This document shows, in pieces, positions 1-4,920 of a DNA stretch of 11,124 nt. The notes below the pieces were generated by a model. It was given only the letters and a program-made list of their open reading frames with translations, made no database searches and had not been told where the DNA came from. Within the stretch, counting starts at the first letter, position 1. Every line of letters starts with the position of its first letter. Where the stretch lies: positions 1 to 11,124 of the forward strand of contig CAZCPY010000103.1 in the NCBI GenBank assembly GCA_964499865.1. Direction: 5' to 3'. This DNA comes from JANOGU01 sp964499865 (GTDB taxonomy: Bacteria; Pseudomonadota; Alphaproteobacteria; Rhodobacterales; Rhodobacteraceae). Position numbers and translations under genes: made by a program.

Positions 1-1
1 C

Positions 2-787
2 ATGTTCACGCTGGCGACCTGGAACATCAACTCGGTCCGCCTGCGCGAGCCGCTGGTCCTGAAGCTGCTGGCCGGCGAAGGCCCCGACGTCCTGTGCCTG
101 CAGGAATGCAAGACGCCGGTCGACCGCTTCCCGACCGAAGCCTTTGCCGCGCTCGGCTACCGTTTCCTCGTGGCCCGCGGGCAGAAGGGCTACAACGGGG
201 TGGCCATCCTGTCGAAGCTGCCGCTCGCGGACGCGGGGAGCGAGGATTTCGCGGGTCTCGGCCATGCGCGGCACGTCGCGGCGCGGCTGGACAGCGGGGT
301 CACCATCCACAACTGCTATGTCCCCGCGGGCGGCGACATTCCCGACCGGGCGGAGAACGTCAAGTTCGGGCAGAAGCTCGACTACCTGACCCACCTGCGC
401 GACTGGGCACGCACTGACCGCCCGGCAAGGGCGATACTCGTGGGCGACCTGAACATCGCCCCGCGCGAGGATGACGTCTGGAACCACAAGGCGCTGCTCA
501 GGATCGTGTCGCACACGCCGGTCGAGGTTGAACACCTCGGCGCCGCGCAGGAGGCGGGGGCTTGGGTAGACGTGACGCGGGCCGACATTCCCGCCGGGCC
601 GCTCTATTCCTGGTGGTCCTACCGCGCGCCCGACTGGGATGCGGCGGACAAGGGGCGCCGCCTGGATCACGTCTGGGCCACGCCCGACATCGCCGGTGCC
701 GCGCATGGCAGCCGCATACTGCGCGCGGCCCGGGGCTGGGACCAGCCCTCCGATCACGCGCCGGTGTTCGCGACGTTCGACCTGTGA
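2..787 (+). CDS. xth: Exodeoxyribonuclease III (AP endonuclease, ExoIII/XthA family)
   Basis: Base-excision-repair nuclease that cleaves 5' of abasic sites and degrades duplex DNA 3' to 5'. The 261-aa protein matches the usual family length (about 260-270). It shows the endonuclease/exonuclease/phosphatase fold signature: N8 in TWNINSVR, the metal ligand E35 in LQECK, Y106, D149 and N151 in VGDLNIAP, the RLDHVWATP segment, and the terminal catalytic pair D251-H252 in PSDHAPVFATF. All expected active-site residues are present. The ATG lies one base inside the window, so its ribosome site and promoter cannot be seen, but MFTLATWNINSVR is a normal N-terminus for the family and the gene appears complete. 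It is convergent with the yggS gene and separated from it by a short hairpin. Confidence 0.96.
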   Translation: MFTLATWNINSVRLREPLVLKLLAGEGPDVLCLQECKTPVDRFPTEAFAALGYRFLVARGQKGYNGVAILSKLPLADAGSEDFAGLGHARHVAARLDSGVTIHNCYVPAGGDIPDRAENVKFGQKLDYLTHLRDWARTDRPARAILVGDLNIAPREDDVWNHKALLRIVSHTPVEVEHLGAAQEAGAWVDVTRADIPAGPLYSWWSYRAPDWDAADKGRRLDHVWATPDIAGAAHGSRILRAARGWDQPSDHAPVFATFDL

Positions 788-788
788 C

Positions 789-809
789 GGTGCGTGCGGA
801 GCACGCACC
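789..809. terminator. Candidate bidirectional terminator hairpin between xth and yggS
   Basis: A perfect 9-bp stem, GGTGCGTGC / GCACGCACC, with a GGA loop fills the gap between the two convergent stop codons (TGA ending at 787, TAG at 810-812). There is no T-run on either side, so it is not a classical U-tract terminator. Its place between convergent genes suggests a role in ending or protecting both transcripts; this is inference. Confidence 0.5.
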
Positions 810-1463
810 CTACGTGTAGGCCCGCGCCCCGAAGATCGCCGAGCCCACGCGCACATGCGTGGCGCCATGGGCGACCGCGGCGGCAAAGTCGGACGACATG
901 CCCATGGACAGGCCCATGAGCCCGTTGCGCCCCGCCATCGCCGCCAGCGCCGCGAAATGCGGCGCGGGGTCCCCGGCCTCGGGCGGGATGCACATCAGGC
1001 CCATGAGCGGCAGCCCCTCGGCCCGCACCTGCGCCACGAAGGCATCGACATCGGCGGGCAGGACGCCCGCCTTCTGCGGCTCCTCGCCGGTGTTCACCTG
1101 CACGAAGACCTGCGGCGAGGCCCCCCGCGCCTGGGCCAGGCGGGAGAGTTTCTCCAGCAGGCTGGGACGGTCCAGCGTGTGGATCACGTCGAACAGCTCC
1201 ACCGCCTGTTTCGCCTTGTTGGTCTGCAGGGGCCCGATCATGTGCAGATCCACCTTGCCGAATCGGTCCGCCAGCGCGGGCCACTTGCCCGCCGCCTCCT
1301 GCACGTAGTTCTCGCCGAAGACGCGGTGGCCCTGCGCCAGCACCGCCTCTACCCGCTCCAGCGGCTGGACCTTGGACACCGCGATCAGCCGCACCGACCC
1401 CGGCGCCCGCCCCGCCGCGGCCTCCGCCTCGGCCAGCGCCGCCTGCACATCCGAAAGCGCCAT
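810..1463 (-). CDS. yggS: YggS/PROSC-family pyridoxal phosphate homeostasis protein
   Basis: Single-domain PLP-binding protein with the fold of the alanine racemase N-terminal barrel. The family buffers intracellular pyridoxal phosphate and has no firmly established catalytic reaction. The 217-aa product shows the Schiff-base lysine K31 in LIAVSK, the GENYVQE segment, the HMIGPLQTNK motif, QVNTGEEPQKAG, the phosphate-side LSMGMSSDF and RVGSAIFGAR near the C-terminus. Length is normal for the family (about 215-235). I chose the ATG at 1463, preceded by a G6 run acting as ribosome site; a GTG two codons upstream (1469) is an alternative. The gene lies downstream of the porin on the same strand, but an intrinsic terminator ends just before its start, so it probably depends on readthrough or on a promoter inside the end of the porin gene. 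It is convergent with xth. Confidence 0.92.
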   Translation of the reverse strand: MALSDVQAALAEAEAAAGRAPGSVRLIAVSKVQPLERVEAVLAQGHRVFGENYVQEAAGKWPALADRFGKVDLHMIGPLQTNKAKQAVELFDVIHTLDRPSLLEKLSRLAQARGASPQVFVQVNTGEEPQKAGVLPADVDAFVAQVRAEGLPLMGLMCIPPEAGDPAPHFAALAAMAGRNGLMGLSMGMSSDFAAAVAHGATHVRVGSAIFGARAYT

Positions 1464-1479
1464 CGTCACCCCCCAAACG

Positions 1480-1507
1480 AAAAAGGCGGGCCCGGGGGCC
1501 CGCCTTT
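1480..1507 (-). terminator. Strong Rho-independent terminator of the porin gene
   Basis: Read on the minus strand, a 12-bp perfect stem (AAAGGCGGGCCC on the plus strand at 1482-1493 pairing with GGGCCCGCCTTT at 1496-1507; the effective loop is about 4 nt) is followed by five T residues (1484-1480). It begins 19 nt after the porin stop codon. GC-rich stem plus U-tract is the textbook intrinsic form. The U-tract ends 2 nt before the G-run that serves as yggS ribosome site. Confidence 0.88.
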
Positions 1508-1525
1508 CCGACCGTTCCGACTGGA

Positions 1526-2482
1526 TCAGAACGAGAACTTGAGGCCGAGGTCGGCCACCGGGTCCGAACCGGTCAGGTCGTTGTCGGCGATGCCGCCGGC
1601 AACCACCGCGCCGCCGCCGAGGTCATACTCGCCGCCGATGCCGTAGGACATGATGTCGGTCGAACCGAACGACTGCTGCTTGACATAGGCCTTCACGGTC
1701 ACCGCGTCGAAGGTCGAGGTCACACCCAGGCCCAGCTGGTCGAAGCCGTCCAGCGAACCGCCGCCCTGGCCGTAGACCAGCTTGACGGTGGTGGTGCCGA
1801 AGGTCGCTTCCGCGCCCAGCACCAGGTGGTCATAGTCCCCGCCGCCGACGACGTTCACGCTTTCATAGGCCAGCGCGACCGAATAGTCGCCGAAGGCATA
1901 CTTCACGCCGACCGCCATCTCCTGGTCGATTTCGAGCGAACCGATCGTCGGGTCGCCGTTGGTCCGGTCGCCCAGTTCCTTGCCGTCCGACAGCGACAGG
2001 GCGAAGGTCAGCCCGCCGGTCGAGTAGGTGTACAGCAGTTCCGGGTCGCGGAAGCCCGACTTCGCACCGTCGCCGGTGATGAAGGTGGTCTCGTTCTCGC
2101 CGACGTTGAACACCGTGCCGCCGATGCCGACCTGCGAGGTCAGGTCGGAGAAGCCGATTTCCGGCAGGTCGCCGATCACGGCTTCCGCGGCGCCGACGGT
2201 CGCGCCCATTTCCAGCTTGCCGAAGGCGCCGGAGATGTAGACCGAGCCCTCGTCGCCGTTGGCGGCCGCGCCCGCGTCATGGATGCCGAACGAGCCACCG
2301 AATTCCAGCCCGCCGTCCGTGGTCCCGGACATCGAGACCGAGGCGCGGATGCGGCTGGAGAAGTTCAGGTCTGCGCCGTTGTAGACGACGCCCATCCGGG
2401 CGTTGCCGGAGATCGTGACCTCGGCCGCGGCGACACCGGCGGTGGCCACGAGCGCGGTCGTCGCGATCAGAAGCTTTTTCAT
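1526..2482 (-). CDS. Outer-membrane porin (Rhodobacter type)
   Basis: Trimeric beta-barrel general diffusion channel of the outer membrane. The 318-aa precursor begins MKKLLIATTALVATAGVAAA, a signal peptide with probable cleavage after AAA (before EVTISG). The mature protein is rich in alternating, Gly- and acid-rich strands (GGLEFGGSFGI, GSVYISGAFGKLEMGA) and ends LGLKFSF; the terminal Phe is the usual signal for the BAM insertion machinery. Length fits the roughly 300-residue 16-stranded porins of Rhodobacter. I chose the ATG at 2482 because GAGGG lies 5 nt upstream and the signal peptide starts there; an in-frame ATG at 2494 would only add MRET. The gene is monocistronic by structure: long leader, own terminator (1480-1507), and divergent from the DUF3576 lipoprotein. 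Substrate preference cannot be read from the sequence. Confidence 0.93.
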   Translation of the reverse strand: MKKLLIATTALVATAGVAAAEVTISGNARMGVVYNGADLNFSSRIRASVSMSGTTDGGLEFGGSFGIHDAGAAANGDEGSVYISGAFGKLEMGATVGAAEAVIGDLPEIGFSDLTSQVGIGGTVFNVGENETTFITGDGAKSGFRDPELLYTYSTGGLTFALSLSDGKELGDRTNGDPTIGSLEIDQEMAVGVKYAFGDYSVALAYESVNVVGGGDYDHLVLGAEATFGTTTVKLVYGQGGGSLDGFDQLGLGVTSTFDAVTVKAYVKQQSFGSTDIMSYGIGGEYDLGGGAVVAGGIADNDLTGSDPVADLGLKFSF

Positions 2483-2650
2483 CGTTTCCCTCATCTTTCA
2501 AAGGTGCTCCCCCAGTCCAGGGGAATCCGGAGTGGGTATGCCTCTCTTTCCACCCTGCATTCGCCGATTGCAACGCGGCCGGACCGGGCCGCGGGGATTG
2601 CGGGCGGCGATGGTGCAGCGATGCCACAGTGACGCCGCAGGTCGGGCAGA

Positions 2651-2697
2651 CTCCGGGCGCCGGGGTGCCGCCGCGGCGGCGCGCAGGCGGCCCGGAG
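2651..2697. repeat. Nested GC-rich palindrome (47-nt hairpin)
   Basis: The outer arms CTCCGGGC (2651-2658) and GCCCGGAG (2690-2697) are perfect reverse complements and are concentric with an inner 14-bp perfect palindrome GCCGCCGCGGCGGC (2667-2680). No T-run follows on either strand. It lies upstream of both divergent genes. It could be a regulatory or protein-binding site or simply GC-rich structure; the function is unknown. Confidence 0.5.
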
Positions 2698-2721
2698 ACC
2701 CCGTCGCATGGCCGAAACCGC

Positions 2722-2750
2722 TTGTTCGCCCGGAATCGCTCGGCTACAGA
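2722..2750 (+). promoter_or_regulatory. Candidate promoter of the DUF3576 lipoprotein gene
   Basis: TTGTTCG (2722-2728), then 14 nt, then GCTACAGA (2743-2750). This resembles the alphaproteobacterial housekeeping consensus described in Caulobacter (TTGACGS, 10-14 nt, GCTANAWC): the -10 half is good and the -35 half weak. It ends 29 nt before the ATG at 2780, leaving a leader of about 20-25 nt. Confidence 0.42.
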
Positions 2751-2779
2751 GTCAGGGCCTGACCGGGGGATCATGCCGC

Positions 2780-3334
2780 ATGTTGACGCCTGCCCTGACG
2801 CGCGCCGCCCTTGCCGGGACGCTCGCGCTATTGCTGGCGGGCTGCGGCGGCGCCGGGCTGTTCGGCGACAGCGGGCTGTTCGGCCGGCGCGGTGCCGACG
2901 CCGTGCCTTCCGCCGAAACGCTGGACCGCCGCGCCCGCGCGGACGCCCAGCGCGCCGCGCAGGAAGAGGCCCTGGGCCAGGGTCAGCAATCGACGATCTG
3001 GGATCTGTTCAGCAACTCGCGCGATCCCAACACCACGGTCGAGGTCAACAAGTACATCTGGGTCGCGGCGCAGGACGTGCTCAGCTTCCTGCCCATCGAA
3101 TCGGTCGATCCCTTCACCGGCGTGATCGTCACCGGCTATGGTGCCCCGCCCGGCGGCGGCCGCGCCTACCGCGCGACGATCTACGTACAGGATCCGGCAC
3201 TTGACGCCCGGTCGCTGCGCGTCAGCCTGCAGGCCCGTGGCGGCGGCGCCGTCAGCCGCGAGACGGCCCGCGCCATCGAGGACGCGATCCTGACCCGCGC
3301 CCGCCAGCTGCGCATCCAGGACACCGGGCTGTAA
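2780..3334 (+). CDS. DUF3576 domain-containing lipoprotein
   Basis: A 184-aa envelope lipoprotein of an alphaproteobacterial family of unknown function. A lipoprotein signal peptide ends in the lipobox LLAGC with lipidated C22. A Gly-rich linker with a short internal repeat (GLFG..SGLFG) and a charged, Ala-rich helix (about residues 45-65) follow, then the conserved domain from about STIWDLFSN to the end, with NKYIWVAAQDVLSFLPIESVDPFTGVIVTGYG and YRATIYVQD as its most recognisable parts. The residue after the lipidated Cys is Gly, not Asp, so nothing indicates inner-membrane retention. I chose the ATG at 2780 because it places the signal peptide at the N-terminus, with GGGGGA about 9 nt upstream. 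From memory of Rhodobacterales genomes this gene commonly stands just before leuS; here an LLM gene and a large repeat separate them. Confidence 0.87.
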   Translation: MLTPALTRAALAGTLALLLAGCGGAGLFGDSGLFGRRGADAVPSAETLDRRARADAQRAAQEEALGQGQQSTIWDLFSNSRDPNTTVEVNKYIWVAAQDVLSFLPIESVDPFTGVIVTGYGAPPGGGRAYRATIYVQDPALDARSLRVSLQARGGGAVSRETARAIEDAILTRARQLRIQDTGL

Positions 3335-3339
3335 CGCGA

Positions 3340-3361
3340 AGGGCGGGGTTCACCCCGCCTT
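3340..3361. terminator. Candidate bidirectional terminator between DUF3576 and LLM genes
   Basis: A stem GGCGGGG (3342-3348) / CCCCGCC (3353-3359) with a TTCA loop, extended by one G-T and one A-T pair, fills the gap between the convergent stop codons at 3332-3334 and 3367-3369. T-runs on both sides are only two bases, so termination strength is uncertain. Confidence 0.6.
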
Positions 3362-3366
3362 GCCGG

Positions 3367-4398
3367 TTACGCCGCCTTCGACGCCAGCATGTCGCGCACC
3401 AGCGGAATCACCCGCTCTCCGTAAAGCCCGATGGCCTCCATCGAGGCGTCATGCGGCACCGGTCCGGCGGAATACTTGAGCTGGAATCGCGACAGGCCCA
3501 GCGCCCGCACCGTGCCCGCGATCTTGCGTGCCACCGTCTCGGGCGACCCCACATACATCGATCCCTGCGCCACCTCGCGGTCGAAATCCGCCCGGGTGAT
3601 CGGCGGCCAGCCGCGCTCGCGCCCGATGGTGTCGTGCATCGCCTTGTAGCCGGGCCAGAAGGCGGCCACCGCCGCGGCGTCGGTCGCGCCGACGAAGCCC
3701 GGCGAATGCACCCCCACGGCGCGCGGTGTCGTGCCCGCCTGGGCATGGGCGCGGTGGTAGAGGTCGACATAAGCGCGGAACCTGAGCGGCGATCCGCCGA
3801 TGATCGCCAGCATCAGCGGCAGGTCATGGCGCACCGCCCGCACCACCGATTCCGGGCTGCCGCCGACGCCGACCCAGGCCGGGATCGGCCGCTCGGCCGT
3901 GGGATAGACGGCCTGGTCCTTGAGCGGCATGCGGTGCTGGCCCGACCAGGTGACCCGCTCCTGCCGCAACAGGCGGACGAGCAGGTCGAGCTTCTCCTCG
4001 AACAGGACCTCGTAGTCCTGCAGGTCGTGGCCGAAGAGCGGGAAGCTCTCGATGAAGCTGCCGCGCCCGGCGATGATCTCGGCCCGCCCGCCCGACAGGG
4101 CATCGAGCGTGGAGAACCGCTGGAACACACGGATCGGGTCGTCCGAGGACAGGACGGTGACACCGGTGCCAAGGCGAATGCGTGACGTGCGCGCGGCGAT
4201 GGCGGCGAGGATCGGCTCGGGCGCCGAGACGGCAAAGTCGGGGCGGTGGTGTTCGCCGATGGAGAAGACATCGACGCCCGAGGCATCCGCCTGCACGCCT
4301 TCCGCCACGACATCGCGGATGACCTGCGCCTGCGGCACGGGCCGGCCGTCGGGCCCGTGCGTGACATCGCCGAATGTATCGAGACCCAGTTCCAGCAT
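3367..4398 (-). CDS. LLM-class flavin-dependent monooxygenase (Atu2307/SP_0267 subfamily)
   Basis: Bacterial luciferase-like TIM-barrel oxidoreductase expected to use reduced flavin; the substrate is unknown. The 343-aa product starts MLELGLDTFGDVT and carries GEHHRPD (48-54), the long conserved run VTVLSSDDPIRVFQRFSTLDALSGGRAE (80-107), GRGSFIESF (111-119), VTWSGQHR, PIPAWVGVGG and RERGWPPITRADFD, which I recognise as the Atu2307/SP_0267-like (PDB 2I7G-like) subfamily. Length is normal. The ATG at 4398 has GAGAGGG ending 4 nt upstream; longer in-frame starts further up give low-quality sequence. It stands alone on the minus strand, with its own promoter candidate (4444-4472) containing a palindrome, and is divergent from leuS. 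No NAD(P)H flavin reductase partner is visible nearby, so reduced flavin would have to come from elsewhere. Confidence 0.9.
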   Translation of the reverse strand: MLELGLDTFGDVTHGPDGRPVPQAQVIRDVVAEGVQADASGVDVFSIGEHHRPDFAVSAPEPILAAIAARTSRIRLGTGVTVLSSDDPIRVFQRFSTLDALSGGRAEIIAGRGSFIESFPLFGHDLQDYEVLFEEKLDLLVRLLRQERVTWSGQHRMPLKDQAVYPTAERPIPAWVGVGGSPESVVRAVRHDLPLMLAIIGGSPLRFRAYVDLYHRAHAQAGTTPRAVGVHSPGFVGATDAAAVAAFWPGYKAMHDTIGRERGWPPITRADFDREVAQGSMYVGSPETVARKIAGTVRALGLSRFQLKYSAGPVPHDASMEAIGLYGERVIPLVRDMLASKAA

Positions 4399-4443
4399 GG
4401 CACCCTCTCCACCCGCACCGCTTCGGGCCGGGACATGCCAACA

Positions 4444-4472
4444 GAGGTAGGCGCCCGTGCACGGGGACTCAA
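4444..4472 (-). promoter_or_regulatory. Candidate promoter of the LLM monooxygenase gene
   Basis: Read on the minus strand: TTGAGTC (4472-4466), 14 nt, CCTACCTC (4451-4444). This agrees at 5 of 7 and 6 of 8 positions, by eye, with the Caulobacter-type consensus TTGACGS-N10-14-GCTANAWC, with the N position counted as agreeing; measured as hexamers (TTGAGT / TACCTC) the spacer is 17 bp. The ATG is 46 nt downstream. The spacer is almost filled by a perfect palindrome. Confidence 0.5.
4454..4465. promoter_or_regulatory. Perfect 12-bp palindrome CCCGTGCACGGG in the LLM promoter spacer (candidate operator)
   Basis: The sequence is its own reverse complement over 12 bp and lies exactly between the -35 and -10 elements of the LLM promoter candidate. 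A bound dimeric regulator there would block RNA polymerase. No regulator gene is adjacent, so the binding protein, if any, is unknown. In a GC-rich genome a chance palindrome remains possible. Confidence 0.4.
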
Positions 4473-4523
4473 GCCGCGCGCCGGGCAGGCGCGATGTGCG
4501 CCCCCGCACATGCCGCGCCCGCC

Positions 4524-4837
4524 CCCGGCGTCCGAAGCAAATCGCGTGCCTTCGGCACATTCCTTTTGTCTCGCCTGCGGGGCCTGAAGAAGGCCCCTCC
4601 GGCTCGGGCGAAGAAGGGGGCTCCGCCCCCGGAGCTTACGCTCCTCCCCCGGGATATTTGGGATCGGAAGATGGGACCGGCGGGTTCATCTTCCGATCGC
4701 AAATATCCTCAGGGGGGAGCGACCGAAGGGAGCGGTGGGGGCGGAACGCCCCCTTCACGGAGGGAAGCGGCCCCTTCGGCCGCTGACCGACAGGAAAGGA
4801 ATGTGCCGAAGGCACGCGATTTGTTTCAGACGCCGGG
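4524..4837. repeat. Large near-symmetric inverted repeat, two head-to-head copies of an about 150-bp element
   Basis: Everything is centred on about 4680. Outer arms 4524-4566 and 4795-4837 match at 41 of 43 positions as reverse complements. Central arms 4652-4673 and 4687-4708 match at 21 of 22, around a 13-nt loop. Between them lie matching sets of hairpins: GTGCC-TTC-GGCAC (4546-4558) versus GTGCC-GAA-GGCAC (4803-4815); GGGGCC/GGCCCC (4579-4597) versus AGCGGCC/GGCCGCT (4766-4784); GGGGGC/GCCCCC (4616-4630) versus GGGGGC/GCCCCC (4737-4753). The match can be stretched weakly outward to GCCGCGC at 4512-4518 and its complement at 4845-4851. There is no transposase and I see no target-site duplication. 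It most resembles two inverted copies of a dispersed intergenic repeat. Confidence 0.85.
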
Positions 4838-4851
4838 ATCGGGCGCGCGGC

Positions 4852-4879
4852 TGGACCTTTGGGGGGGCGCGGGTATAGA
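4852..4879 (+). promoter_or_regulatory. leuS: Candidate promoter of the leuS-lptE-holA operon
   Basis: TGGACCT (4852-4858), 13 nt, GGTATAGA (4872-4879); as hexamers, TGGACC-N16-TATAGA. The -10 is the best seen in the window. The spacer contains a run of seven G (4861-4867). The -35 begins right at the edge of the large inverted repeat. Transcription would start near 4886, about 35 nt before the GTG at 4921. Confidence 0.5.
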
Positions 4880-4920
4880 CCGCGCCGGAACCCTTGCCCG
4901 GAATGCCGGAGAGCCCGCCC

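Larger units (their letters stand above)
2483..2779. other. Divergent intergenic region between porin and DUF3576 lipoprotein genes
   Basis: A 297-bp region with no convincing gene. Next to the porin start it has the ribosome site GAGGG and, about 26 nt upstream of the ATG, a small 5-bp hairpin (TCCCC 2508-2512 / GGGGA 2520-2524) in the probable porin leader. I could not identify a clear porin promoter. The middle holds a GC-rich 47-nt nested palindrome (2651-2697). Next to the lipoprotein start there is a promoter candidate (2722-2750). Confidence 0.6.
4399..4920. other. Divergent intergenic region LLM monooxygenase / leuS
   Basis: A 522-bp gap without a supportable gene. From left to right it holds the LLM promoter candidate with a 12-bp palindrome (4444-4472), a large near-symmetric inverted repeat (4524-4837), and the leuS promoter candidate (4852-4879). 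Open reading frames across it are low-complexity frames through the repeat and I do not consider them genes. Confidence 0.75.

Noticed and set aside
1826..2632. A 268-codon plus-strand frame opposite the porin
   Set aside because: It is the antisense of a clear porin with signal peptide and C-terminal Phe; composition is typical of a shadow frame.
4374..4786. Possible small genes inside the inverted repeat region
   Set aside because: The frames run through the hairpin-rich repeat, have no ribosome site, and their peptides mirror the repeat's palindromes.
4546..4815. GC-rich hairpins in the LLM/leuS gap as intrinsic terminators
   Set aside because: None is followed by a T-run and no gene ends into this region: both neighbours start here and point outward.
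4512..4851. The inverted repeat as an intact insertion sequence
   Set aside because: There is no transposase gene inside or next to it and no direct target duplication at its edges that I can see. A non-autonomous or REP-like element remains possible.
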